From: Hawksworthiomyces lignivorus
Lineage: Eukaryota; Ascomycota; Sordariomycetes; Ophiostomatales; Ophiostomataceae
Direction: 5' to 3'
Assembly (NCBI GenBank): GCA_002917075.1
Contig: NTMA01000076.1
Coordinates: 1 to 64,000 of the forward strand
DNA length: 64,000 bases
Under the pieces are notes generated by a model. The model saw only the letters and a program-made list of their open reading frames with translations. It was not told the origin of the DNA and did no database searches. The position numbers and the translations under genes are program-made. Below are positions 12,001 through 22,749 of this stretch, one piece after another. How positions within the stretch are numbered: position 1 is the first letter of the stretch; every line of letters begins with the position of its first letter.

Positions 12001-12666
12001 TGTTTGCTGAGCGTCTGGAGGTGCTGGAGAAGCAGCCGTACAGTGCTGAGAAGGAAGCCGAGACCAAGACGGCGTCGGTGGAGCTGAACCAGCTGACGAT
12101 CTCGGCACTGACCAAGGAAGAGCTGCGGACGCGGTTTGCCAAGATCCAGAAGGAGGTGCTGGACGAGGTCAAGAAGCGGCAGAAGGCAGAGCTGAAGACG
12201 GCCGTCAGCACCGTCACAGACCACTTCGCCAAGCCGGAGAACAAGGACAGCAAGTGGTTTGTCGGCCACCTGCCCATCTCGGCCAACTCCAAGGCCATCT
12301 CGGAGGTCATGAACCACTTCAAGAACAAGGACAAGGAGCGGTCCGTGTACATCTTCGGTGGCAGCCAGACAGACGGCGTGGTTCACGGCGTCTACGTGGG
12401 AACAGTAAGTCAAAATCTTCTCTCTAAATATTCTCTCCCAAGCTACAATTAGATCATGGTTTCGGCTGACACGCTGCTAGCATCTCGCATCCCAGGGCGT
12501 CACCGCCGAGCATTGGTCCACCGCAGTCAGCGAAGTCATCGGCGGCAAGGCCGGCGGCAAGGAGCCCGCGCGGCAGGGTTCGGGCACCAAGCCAGAGAAG
12601 ATTCATGATGCAGTGGCACGTGCAGAAGAGTGGCTGACGGAGAAGCTGAAGGATCTGAAGTTATAA
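8968..12666 (+). CDS. Alanyl-tRNA synthetase, probably both cytosolic and mitochondrial
   Basis: Charges tRNA-Ala. Exons 8968..9619, 9696..9841, 9936..12404 and 12481..12666 give 1150 residues. The canonical cytosolic start ([20 protein letters not shown]) is at 9538, residue 191, which gives 960 residues, the normal family length. The 190-residue leader before it is open from ATG 8968, is rich in Ser/Thr/Ala/Arg and poor in acidic residues, and carries a 9-Ala run encoded by a GCT repeat. It ends in an RRFSRTLS...[11 protein letters not shown] stretch typical of a mitochondrial presequence. The aminoacylation core is followed by the editing domain zinc-site motifs [18 protein letters not shown] and [11 protein letters not shown], then the C-Ala domain. 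All junctions are in phase. No separate mitochondrial AlaRS is in the window. Two start sites from one gene would match yeast ALA1 behaviour, which is inference here. Confidence 0.93.
9028..9061 (+). repeat. GCT trinucleotide run encoding polyalanine
   Basis: About ten GCT/TGC triplets in a row inside the presumed mitochondrial leader of alanyl-tRNA synthetase. The run is in frame and codes for consecutive alanines, so its length may vary between strains. Confidence 0.85.
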
Positions 12667-12945
12667 AATAGTGGGACGTGGCCGGGCGGACGGAGTCGGC
12701 GCCGGTGAATCAAAATAGTGGAGACCTGTTCCTAAAGGGAAGATATCATTTGTAGTTGGGATGTATTGAATTTTTCTGCCTTGGCTATATGTTTGTTTAT
12801 GGGTTACAAAGCCAAGGGAGCGGCAGTCTACTATATGGAATAGACAGGCCTGGTGTGTCATTTTTTTTTTTTTAAACCGCTCACCCTCTATTTTAGCGAA
12901 ATGCTATTGCTATCCTGTGTGCCCCTCTCCAAAAAAATCTCTTCC

Positions 12946-14690
12946 TCACACCGTGGCCAGCACGCTAGCATTCTTGTACCAGCTCAGCAGCGGGTTCTCG
13001 CCGCTGCGGGTCTCGGTGTCCTCCAGACAGGCCCAGTGGCGCATGAACTGCTCGTGGGACACGACGCGGGACAGCTTGCCGGTGACGGCGCGGTAGAGGG
13101 GCTCGACGACGGCAAAGTCGGTGGGGAACATGATGTCAAAGTAGCCCTGGTGGACGAGCGGGGTGGTGACGGGGACGGGGCGGCGCTGGTAGCGGGTCTG
13201 GACGACGGGGGCGTTGAGGCCCGGGACGGCGTCGGGCAGGGCGTGGAAGTCGCTGGTGAGCAGGCGGTGCTGGGGAAAGTAGCGGGCGAGGATGCCAAAG
13301 AACTGTAGTAGGCGGGTGGGCAGGTACTCGGGGGCGCTGAGGTTGGGGGCCAGGGGCGCGAGGTTGTGGCGGAGGGCGCGCAGCAGGCGGCTGGCCGGGT
13401 AGGGGCGGGGGTAGCGGCCCTCGGTGGCGGCGTGGCGGACGCGCAGGAAGCGGGCGATCTCCGGGTCGAGCGGGGGCGGGGCGTAGAACTCGTAGAGGCC
13501 GCCGTCGGCGGCGACGAGCACGACGCCCTGCAGGGCCTGCTCGGAGCGCAGGTCGTAGCGCAGGCAGTCGTGGGCGAAGTTGTCAAAGACCTCAAACGCC
13601 AAGAAGAAGCACGGGCTCGGCTCGCGCACGGCCCAGTCGAAGATGGACTGGTTGATGATCTCGACGCGGTCGGCGTGGCCGCCGGCGACGGCGGCCGCCG
13701 CCGCCGCGGAAGCAGCCGACGAATCAGCAGCAGTTGTCGGTGCCGCCGCGTACAGCTGGCGGCGCTGCAGGGCGGCCAGGCTGGCGGAGATCTCGATGAC
13801 GCGGTAGCGGGTGCGGGCGTAGACGGCGGGCTCGTGGGCGCGCAGGTAGTCGAGGATGTTGCGCATGAGGGTACCGCGGCCGGCGCCCATCTCGTAGATG
13901 AGCAGGTCGTGGTAGGGGAAGCTGGTTAGCATGTAGTTGGCCACCAGGTAGCGCGCTACGGCCTCGCCGTAGTGCGGGCGGAACAGCTCCGTCGGCGTGT
14001 ACCACAGCTGGCGCGTGTCCGACGGCTGCCCGCCGGCCGCCACCGCCGCCTCGTCCAGCTGGTCCTCGAACGCGGCGAAGCGCCGGCTCAGCACCGCGTG
14101 GAACTCGGGCTCGTCGCGCATGTCCCGGAACGGGAACGGCTCCTCGCCGGGCGAGAAGATGACCACCTGCTTGGAGAAGTAGCCGTAGTGCGGGTTGTAG
14201 AGGCTGTCTGCGGAGAGAGGTCATGGTTGGGAGTCAGCAGGCAGGGCGCCGCGAGGCGGGGGGAGAAGGGGCAGAGGCGGCAGCACGAGCACGCCGTGGA
14301 GAGAAAGGGCCTACCCTCGATAAAGTCGCGCATCAGCATCTTGACGCGCCGCGGCCGCTCTCGCCGCTGCCGGAGCTCCTGTGCCGTCACCATCGGGTAC
14401 TCGGCATACTCGGCAGACATGTCGGCGGGGTACAAGTCGGTGCGCTGCTGCCAGTCGCTCTCGTTTGACAGGGCACCCCGACCGGCTCGGGGCGGCCGCG
14501 GCCGAGAGGCATAGAACCGGACCTGCTGGTCGTGGCGGTGGTGTGGCCCATACTGCTGGTGCTGGTGCTGGAGCTGCCGGAGTCTCGCGAGCTGCAAGGA
14601 CGAGGCCAGCCACGCAAAGTTGCGCCGGGTCTCGCAGGCAGGGTGTCTGAACAGCTGCCGAAACAGCCGAGAGACGGCTGGAGAATCCAT
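12946..14690 (-). CDS. NDUFAF7/MidA-type SAM-dependent arginine methyltransferase, mitochondrial
   Basis: In the family, NDUFAF7 dimethylates an arginine of the complex I subunit NDUFS2 in the mitochondrial matrix. Exons 14690..14315 and 14207..12946 give 545 residues. The first ~60 residues are Arg/His/Gln-rich without acidic runs and end in VRFYAS, a likely presequence with a cleavage site. The intron (GTAGGC donor, GCAG acceptor) restores FIEG-DSLYNPHYGYFSKQVV, the conserved entry to the domain. The SAM-binding glycine motif is YEMGAGRGTLMRN. An alanine-rich insertion (about residues 280-295) lies just after this first motif. The gene converges with alanyl-tRNA synthetase, with 280 bp between stops. 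Confidence 0.88.
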
Positions 14691-15362
14691 TGGCAGTGTA
14701 GAGGCAGGTTGGGCCTGGTGAATGGACGAACAAGAGCACGAGCTGTGCCTTGATATGGAGAGACTTTTTTTTTCAGACCGTTTTTTATGTACAATGTACT
14801 TTTTTCTTTTTTTCTGCTGTGAATCCTTTTCGGGGGGCTAAATCATGATGGCTTGGCCTTAATTGGTTGGCTGGCCCAAGCTTCCTTCACTAGCACTGGA
14901 GCAGGCTTTACAGCCCCTCTGGCGGGGAGACTGCAAATGGCATAATACGCTACAAGAGCACTTTCGCTCATATGCTGGAAGCGTCTTGATGCCCGCTGTA
15001 GCCTCGTGTAGTTAGAGTGCATTTCGCTATGCTCGTATAAGCTGCTCAGATTGCAGCACTTCAAAGATTTGCAGCCACAGCCACAATGAAACATATTCAG
15101 CCTTGCCCATTCTGAGAAAAATAAGGACCGTGGAATTTGCAGTATGGCACAATTGATTTACTCCGTAGAATCATTTCTTTGCACCTTTGACGTGAAGGAT
15201 GCCGCGTCTCGCAACGCTCTCTCGCTTTTATCGATTCTCGCGGTCTCGCAGAGGCTCTTTGTGAGCCTTTCCATTAAACTTGTCTTCAGCGTAGGATGAA
15301 TTGCGACAGCTATTTTATCGACTTTCGTATTAGTTTCTTGCTTCGCGTGTACCGCTCCGAAT
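14691..15362. other. Divergent intergenic region at the edge of the accessory island
   Basis: Promoter side of both the NDUFAF7-like gene (-) and the HET-WD40 gene (+). Base composition drops in GC and no gene is seen. Confidence 0.45.
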
Positions 15363-17146
15363 ATGCGGCTGCTGCAACGGACCAGCGAAGGGGGCTATCG
15401 TCTAACAAAGCCTCTGATCGGCGCCGATATCCCCGTTTACGCCATACTTTCACATACTTGGGGGTCGGACGCTGAGGAGGTTACCTTTCAAGATGTTATG
15501 GATGGTACTATGAGTAGCAAGACAGGCTATGCTAAGATTCGCTTCTGTGCAGACCAAGCATTGCGCGATGGCTTAATATACTTCTGGGTCGATACGTGTT
15601 GCATCAATAAAGCAGATAGCTCTGAGCTCAACGAGGCTATCAACTCCATGTTCGCCTGGTATCAGAATTCCGCTCGATGTTACGTGTATCTGTCCGACGT
15701 GTCAGCGACGGGTTATGAGCAGAGCAGCTCGTCGTCTGGTGCCCCGTGGGAGCCGGCTCTTCGTGCAAGCCGGTGGTTTACTCGCGGCTGGACGCTCCAG
15801 GAGCTCCTGGCGCCACCAACCGTCCAATTCTTTGCACAGGATGGCAGACGACTCGGTGACAAAATATCTCTCCAGCATCAGATCCATGAGATCACAGGAA
15901 TCGCCATCTCAGCACTGCGCGGAGAATCTCTTGGTCGGTTTAGCATCGAGGAACGCTTCGCTTGGGCCGAGAATCGTCAAACAAGCCGTGAGGAAGATTG
16001 CGCGTACTCACTGCTAGGTATTTTTGGCGTTTTTATTCTGCCCATATATGGCGAGGGCAAGAGTAATGCAATTCGCCGGCTTAAGAAAGAGATACATGAC
16101 GCTTTGCACAGTGACGATATGCACAGCAACGATGTGCCGGCTCACCAACAAGGTAAATGCTGCCTGTATTCGTCCTATTCATGTTCGGCAGACACTTACT
16201 TGAAATAAAAGATATTTCGCAAAATATTCTGGATAACGTTGATACGCACGATTCAGCAGATTCAGCAACGCTACTGAGCTTGCATACACCTCGGAGTTCT
16301 GCGTCTAATCCAGGAGCAGTTTATTTGATTGCTATCTCGCCTTCTTCGCATCTCTTAGTTTCGCCTGCAGACACTATAAGACCTTGGGATCCAGTATTTG
16401 CGCGGCAACTACCGGATCTTCCAGACAAGGCGAACGAGACCAGAAAAGTCGCATTCGCACCTGCCTCAAGGCTTTTTGCACGTGCAGTTGGACGTGTGGT
16501 GCGAATCTGGGATCTAGGCCAGCCGCCACGTTTTCTGGAGGAGCTCATGGGCCACTTGAAGTTAGTTACATCGCTCGCCTTCTCGCCAGATTCGAGACTC
16601 CTTGCGTCAGCATCTGTTGATAAGACCGTCATACTTTGGGATCCAGTCGCGAGACGGCGTATACATACACTTAGGGGCCACCTTGATGTTGTTACCTCGG
16701 TCGCTTTCTCAGACGATTCGCTTTGTCTCGCTTCGGCATCTTTTGATGGGACGATTAAACTTTGGGATCCAGTCACGACGCAGTGCACGCGCACGCTCAC
16801 GGGCCATGGGAGTCGTGTTGTATCCGTTGCCTTCTCGCCACAGCTTCTTGCGTCTGCATCGGATGATAAGACCATCAAACTCTGGAATCCGGTAACAGGA
16901 ACTTGCGTACGAACTCTCACCGGTCATCGTGGCGTCAGGTCGGTCGCCTTCTTCCAAGATTTACCGGTCCTTGCGTCGGCATCATTGGACGCCACCATCA
17001 AACTCTGGGATTCACACACGGGGCAGTGCCTGCAGACGCTCAGGGGGCATGAGGATACGGTTCTATCTGTTACAATTTCGCCAGATTCACAACTCCTTGC
17101 ATCTGGGTCTGCTGATAAAACGACTAAATTTTGGCGTTGGCGCTGA
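15363..17146 (+). CDS. HET domain - WD40 propeller protein lacking a NACHT domain
   Basis: HET domains trigger heterokaryon-incompatibility cell death in filamentous ascomycetes. Exons 15363..16152 and 16212..17146 give 574 residues. The HET core is at residues 26-155: YAILSHTWG, YFWVDTCCINK and RGWTLQELLAP. The intron (GTAAAT donor, AAAG acceptor) splices in phase to seven WD40 repeats (about residues 310-574) with repeated SVAFS, LLASAS, KTIKLWDP and LRGH motifs, closing a seven-blade propeller. The known HET-E/HET-D architecture is HET-NACHT-WD40. Here only about 45 residues separate the HET region (ending near 263) from the WD40 part, so no P-loop NTPase fits. The middle WD40 repeats resemble one another closely, as in repeats under diversifying exchange. 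The AAAG acceptor is weak, so the junction deserves transcript support, although both halves are in frame across it. Confidence 0.85.
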
Positions 17147-18288
17147 TGTGTGGACGAGCTCGAGTTGAACTTTTTAGCCAGCCCTATGTTGAGCATGGAG
17201 TCAATGTGCAGGCTGTGCCCCCCTGAACCAACTCTAGGTTCAGCTCTTAGAGTGGATGTGAAACCTACACCTATTAGTCCAGATCCAGACCCGCAAGGGG
17301 ACGATCTTTGCCAGTGGGGGGACGATACACGGAAGGACTGTCAGCTGGTACCTAAACCACCCCCAAAGTAAAACCACCCACCATAGTTTGCTAGTTTAAC
17401 CTAATCTCAACTATGAAATTCTTTGTCCGTAAAAACCAACAGTCTGTGCAGGCTCCAAATCGTAAGAAGCGGCTTAGGACCGAGGGTAAAAAGCTTTGCT
17501 TTACTACATAGCTTCGATTTATCATTACATATGTGCGGCAGCAGTGTAAACTATACAACCTTTAGAGAAATAAGAAGAAAGACCAACCCGAATGTAGTCA
17601 GCTCGTTACGAACAGCAGCGTACATAATAACCATACAAGATGTTTTATTGCCAGCTAGTGCATTTCTGCATTACTTCTGAGGCACCAAGTCCTGTTTTAT
17701 TACAGTGAAGCAATTATTGGTGTCTATCCATAATGTCTTTACACCAACATGAATCAACCCGTAATTCAACAACTGTGTCCTCTGAAGGCAGGTATACCGT
17801 CCAACTGAGGGAAACTGCCTGCCACTCAGACATGGTGGCCTGGAGGGTTCAGATTGGGACGGCAGAGTCATTGCGGGAAACTGCCTATAAAATGGCTAAT
17901 CCCGGTTTGCATATCAACATATTTTATTTACCCAGTGCTAACAACAGTACCCGGGTGCTGTGCCTCAATCTAATGGATGGCGTTATTGCTGCTGATCATA
18001 CTACCGAACGCATGTTGTCTTTGTCCTGAGCCTTTTTCCCACTTTCTATGTCTATAGAGCTTTTGAGGTCATGTACTAGGCAAGCACGTAAATGAAGCTG
18101 GCAAGATGTGTTGACTGCCATGTGGAGAGAGGCAGCCCGCATTGCTTGATATATAGGCGTGTAACGTCTTGGTCATCCTCATTCGTCCTGTCTCTGTCCC
18201 CTGCAATTGGGCAATCAGGCATTTTGTATATCGCCGTCTCCCGACTTCGTCCTACTTGGGTTTTTTTATTCTTCGAGATCAGATAAAA
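17147..18288. other. Intergenic, decayed sequence
   Basis: About 1.1 kb after the HET-WD40 gene. Short open frames at 17150-17371 and 17733-18029 have no recognisable domain. The stretch is moderately AT-rich and may hold old transposon or gene debris, but I cannot assign a family. The promoter of the next gene lies at its right end. Confidence 0.4.
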
Positions 18289-20375
18289 ATGTCCACCGAT
18301 TCAGCAGTTTCCTATACCGTCTATCTGGGAGCCTGGACTGACTGGTCAAAAGGTCGTGTACTCGGCGCTGCTCTCACTCTTACTCGTCAAGATGGCAACT
18401 TGTTGATTGCATTCCTGGCCTTCTACGTAGCTCTCGTCGGTACGCGCTTCTGGAGACTTGGATGCCTCATTCTTCACTTCGCTTACTCGAAAGACGGCCT
18501 CAGCGATGGCGTTCATCATCAATGCCAAGTCTTCCTGCGTAATGCGCCCAACCCCGAGGGCGCTCTATGGACACTTGCGGATATAGGATTCTCTTGGAAA
18601 ACTAACGCAAAAAAGGTCTGGGCCAGGTTGCTTTTACCTTTCGGCTTGGCTGTAGCTTCCTTTGTTGGCTTCGCTCTTGCTGGCGGTTATTCATCGCGCG
18701 TTACCACCTTAGTCAACAGTCAAGTACTGTTATCCGGCTCGAACTGTTCATATTTAAATAGTATCAGCAATATGACCACTTTTAGTGATCTCGGAGGTCC
18801 ACTTGGAGTCCAAAGGTTGACAGCAGCGGAGACCTACGCCCGTCAATGTTATACGTCTCAGTCTGGCACTCTCGGGGCTAACTGTGGCACTTATATCAAA
18901 AGCCAGCTAGCTCCGGCCGTGGTAGATACTAACGCTAGCTGCCCTTTTGACGCCAAAGTCTGCAAGAACGTGGTTGGAAATTTATTTATAGACACGGGGT
19001 TTATCGACACCCACAATGACCTCGGCCGTAATACTCCTACCAACAAGAGAGTCCAGTTTAGAAGGACAGTGCATTGTGCGCCTCTAGCTACAGAGGACTA
19101 CCGATTCCGTACCTATGACGAAGCTACAAACCAGCCTTCTACGACATACTACTACGGCCCGATGCACAATGTTAATGGTACAATTATGAACTATACAACA
19201 CAGTACTTAAGCGATATATATCCTAGCGTTGAAGAACTAACGCATAGCGGCGAAGATACGGTACATGACTTTAGCGTTCGGTAAGTCTTATATTTCCCCT
19301 TTTTAGTATATCTTATAAAGCTGTTAACGAAATAATATAGAATCCATTATGCTTCGTATTGGAACGGAAGTGTTTGGAACAAGTCTTCTAGCTTTTCCCC
19401 TATTCCAGAACTTATATTACAAAATACCGGTCTTAATATGTTTTTTTTAACGTCGAACCGTCTTCTATATTCACGTTCATCTAATGACAGTTGGTATGGC
19501 GGAACGATGAATACTACACAGGTATACAAACTTAAAATTAGTGACTGGGGCAATTGGACTTTCTTTCGGCAAAGCGAGCCGGGTACACCTCTAGCTTGTG
19601 TTGAGCAAGAACAGTGGTGTTATACAGGCCAGAGCGAACAAAAGAAATGTACCGACATCAATAGTCCAATGAAGGCGAGAGATGAGATGTTTGATCTTTG
19701 GGACAAAGATGACGAGGAATGGGTGTATTGGCTCTTACGGTCAACCTTTGCTTCTATCTACGGAATCAGAGGCCCCCTTTCAATGCTCGGCACCCATACC
19801 CTCCTAGCACGAGACCGGCTCAATGGACCAATACTCGGTGCTTTGCCAGAAAACCAGTGGCAACTCGAAGTACAACACTGGCATGCAACAACTATGGCTA
19901 ATCTGCAGTTCTTATTCCTGAGGTCAGCAATCGGATACCCGGATCCGAAGTGGGCCGACGTTGTTGTATATCCAAGCACAGCAGCTCAAAAGGAATTGTG
20001 TGCAAATCAGGTATAGACGCATGTTCCTATAACTTGTACAAGAAGCATAGCACCGGGCTAATAACTCGTTTACAGAAAATCATCGCAGAAGGTTTTGTTT
20101 CCGTCAATATCTTCGGCTTAGTCCTTATTCTCCTTGTCGGCGGCTTCATTATCGTACTTTCCTTTGTCCTAAGCCCGATACTATCTCGTTGTCTACATCG
20201 CCAGGGACGCTACCGCTATGCAAACTCGAATGGACTACCACCGACACCTTTCAGCTACAGCAACAGTGATCGGGAGGACAGCGCTAAAGACAAGAATTCC
20301 GACTCGGACGATGACGAGACTTGCGTATCAGGCGATGACGAATCTAGTGACCCCAGGCTCTATATCTCTGCGTGA
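18289..20375 (+). CDS. Fungal membrane protein with large glycosylated extracellular domain
   Basis: Family not recognised. Exons 18289..19280, 19341..20010 and 20076..20375 give 653 residues. Two hydrophobic segments lie near the N-terminus (about 37-60, and 112-134 with the core LLLPFGLAVASFVGFALAGG). One lies near the C-terminus (about 563-588, FGLVLILLVGGFIIVLSFVL). Between the second and third is a ~420-residue domain with many Asn-x-Ser/Thr sequons and paired cysteines, so it is probably outside the cell or in the secretory lumen. The C-terminal tail is Ser/Asp-rich and would be cytosolic. Introns have good GTAAGT/GTATAG donors and all phases match. It sits between two HET genes. The layout (TMs, long ectodomain, TM, tail) resembles DUF3176-type proteins in outline only; a sensor or surface role is inference. 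Confidence 0.72.
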
Positions 20376-20724
20376 GACCGGCCCAAGACCACAGTTCTAC
20401 AACATGCTGTGGCCTCGAGGACTCCTTCCGCAGGGCGGGAAACCTGCTGCGTGACAAAATCCGGCATACGACCCTCCATGGGCCTGCACTCCTTTCATTG
20501 CCTTGTGTTGGCACGACGGTGTTTTCAGCTGCTGCCTCGTGTCCTGCGCTCACCTTATGAGCCACGGAACGCATCGTAACTCATTCTTTGAACATAGCGC
20601 CGGCGTTGTAAAAGAGCGAGGGGGAAATTGCATCGAATAAGATTTAGTCGGTGGCCGCAAAACATTCTATGCTTCGCTGTTCGCATGGCGAGCTTGCAGA
20701 GTCCGCATAGACTCCCTAAGCCAC
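20376..20724. other. Convergent intergenic region
   Basis: 3' flanks of the membrane protein gene (+) and the second HET gene (-). Nothing else is recognised. Confidence 0.5.
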
Positions 20725-22749
20725 TTAACCAACGAGAGGAACGTCGCAAATATCCATGGCCTTGCAAGTCTTCCCGAGACCGATCCCGATCTTCTTAAAA
20801 TTACCGTCCGGGAGCTGCTTGCATATCAGACATCCCGGTCCCGGCTCTGCCAGATACGAGCCGGGCATGACCGCAACGACACTTCCCTCCAGCGGCTCCG
20901 TGAGGACGGCGAGCTGCACCGCGCTCGACTTGGGCCAGATGAGGGCGAGCGCGCTGTCCGTCTCCGGCAGGACGAACGCGGCCCGCACCCACTCCAGCAG
21001 GGCCCGCGGGCTGTTGTCGTGCAGCTGCCGCTTGAACAGGTTGCCGAACAGCTCTACGGCCTCGGGCTGTCCTTGTCCGCTGAACGTGAAGTAGGCGGCA
21101 AATGCGGCCGGGCACAGCTTCGGCTCGGCCGGAAACGGCGCAGCCTCGAGGCCGAAGGCGCGGGCAAAGTCAAAGTGGGCGTCGACGGGAAACTCGAGGA
21201 ACGGCGGGTATGTGTCGCCCCATGCGGCGAGCCGGCCCGTGCTCAGGACGCAGCAGGCCTTGGTGAGCATGTCGTAGCTGACGCCGATCATGAGCAGGCC
21301 CGTCTCGGAGAGCGTCAGGGAGTGCGTCTCTCGCCGGACGACCGGCGTCGGCGGTATGTAGCCCATGCTGGTGTCTTTGTCTGGAAGCAGTGACCCGTCG
21401 CCGCCGCCGACGTACAGGCAGGGCGAGAAGTCGCTGCCCGCAATGTACATGCGGTACAGGTCCGCGTACAGGTCGTCGACGCGCCGCTCGTAGGTGAGCA
21501 GGGCGGGGTGTAGCACCGCCGCGTGGACCATGCCGCACACGCCCAGGACGCGGTCCTGCTCGAGCAGGCAGTCGCGCGTGCGCACGGCCAGCGCCAGGTG
21601 CCAGTACGAGATGGCCTTCTGGCGGTACAGCTGCCGGAGCTTGAGCATCTTGTGGACCTCCGACCGCTGCAGCTGGTGCGCCATGCCGGCGCCCTTCATC
21701 TGGCCGTCCCTGACGACGTTCTTGGCCATGATCTCGCACATGGCGGCAATCGTCCATATGCTGGCGCCCGTGGTCATGTACCGCTCCGGGGTGCAGAAGC
21801 AGACCTGGTCGGGCACGACGCCCTCCTGGAGGGTCCAGACGCGGCGGAACCACGGCGCGGCCTCCAGCGTGGCGAGCGCCCCGAGCGCGGCAGACGCCTC
21901 GTCGCTTTTGAGGCTGAGATGGAACAGCTGGAGCCCGTGCTCGTCCATCGCAGGCCTCGGCGCCCCGGGGAGCAGCGTATCGTGCGCGTCGCGCTGGAAG
22001 TAGCCGTTGATCCGCTGGACGGCCTGCAGCACGCCGTCCCAGGCGGCGTCGCCGTAGGCGTTGTCCAGCCAGACGAAGCAGCCGACCGCGTTGGCAAAGT
22101 ACGCCTGCATGCTGGCGATCTCGGCAGTCTTGTCCCGCCGCGGGTCCATGCAGAGGATGTCCATCCAGATGTACCGCTCGCCGACGACGACGCGCGCGGC
22201 CTCGAGGATCTGCCGGAGCGTGTCCTCGCTCCGGATCTGGATCGGCCAAGGGACGCCATAGGGCGTCCCGTCCACCTCGGTCGTCACCGGGCCCCACACA
22301 TGCGATACCGCCACATAGTTGATACGGCCTACCGGCTCGACCGACGGGTCGACGACCCGATTCTGCAGCAGATCGTAGAGCAGCCGCGGGAGCTGTCCCG
22401 CTTCAAAGCCGGCCGTCTTGGCCGGAAAGGCGGGTCGGCCAAAGGCGGAGCGAGGGACGACCGCGCCGGCAGCCCATTTGACGGCCAGCCTCTCGCCGAA
22501 GTCGACCGCGGGCATGCCTACGGCCTTCATGACGTCGTCGTCGCCAGTACTGGGATCGATCGCGGTCCAGAGCTTGTTATCGATGCGCAAGCGGAAAGAA
22601 TAATTCGAGTTTTGGTTGCTGCTGCTATCGCTGCTGCCGCTAGCATTGGGGGGTCCGCCCCCGGCTCCTGCATTTTGGGTTGAGGAGGCAGCAGAGCTCG
22701 AACCACTGGCGGCACCGCCAAACGAGAACATTCCTGTGAGCCTGTTCAT
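20725..22749 (-). CDS. HET domain-containing protein
   Basis: Single exon, 674 residues from ATG 22749. An upstream in-frame extension to 22926 reads as a poor hydrophobic stretch and is probably 5' UTR. The HET core begins at residue 145 with YVAVSHVWG and continues with RYIWMDILCMDPRRDKTAE and RRVWTLQEGVVPDQ near residue 302. A C-terminal region of about 300 residues follows with no recognised domain. The first ~50 residues are Ser/Gly/Asn low complexity. GC content is clearly higher than in the neighbouring HET-WD40 gene, so the two HET genes have different histories. Role in incompatibility is inferred from the domain. Confidence 0.88.
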   Translation of the reverse strand: MNRLTGMFSFGGAASGSSSAASSTQNAGAGGGPPNASGSSDSSSNQNSNYSFRLRIDNKLWTAIDPSTGDDDVMKAVGMPAVDFGERLAVKWAAGAVVPRSAFGRPAFPAKTAGFEAGQLPRLLYDLLQNRVVDPSVEPVGRINYVAVSHVWGPVTTEVDGTPYGVPWPIQIRSEDTLRQILEAARVVVGERYIWMDILCMDPRRDKTAEIASMQAYFANAVGCFVWLDNAYGDAAWDGVLQAVQRINGYFQRDAHDTLLPGAPRPAMDEHGLQLFHLSLKSDEASAALGALATLEAAPWFRRVWTLQEGVVPDQVCFCTPERYMTTGASIWTIAAMCEIMAKNVVRDGQMKGAGMAHQLQRSEVHKMLKLRQLYRQKAISYWHLALAVRTRDCLLEQDRVLGVCGMVHAAVLHPALLTYERRVDDLYADLYRMYIAGSDFSPCLYVGGGDGSLLPDKDTSMGYIPPTPVVRRETHSLTLSETGLLMIGVSYDMLTKACCVLSTGRLAAWGDTYPPFLEFPVDAHFDFARAFGLEAAPFPAEPKLCPAAFAAYFTFSGQGQPEAVELFGNLFKRQLHDNSPRALLEWVRAAFVLPETDSALALIWPKSSAVQLAVLTEPLEGSVVAVMPGSYLAEPGPGCLICKQLPDGNFKKIGIGLGKTCKAMDICDVPLVG

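Noticed and set aside
10341..12413. 690-residue minus-strand open frame across alanyl-tRNA synthetase
   Set aside because: It is the mirror of a strongly biased, conserved coding sequence and shows no domain of its own.
16157..17146. WD40 frame as a separate gene starting with MLPVFVLFMF
   Set aside because: That start lies inside the proposed intron; splicing joins the WD40 part in phase to the HET exon. Kept as the alternative in the finding.
21170..22683. 375- and 386-residue frames overlapping the HET gene
   Set aside because: Composition is Arg/Gly/Ala-rich without motifs, while the minus frame has complete HET signatures.
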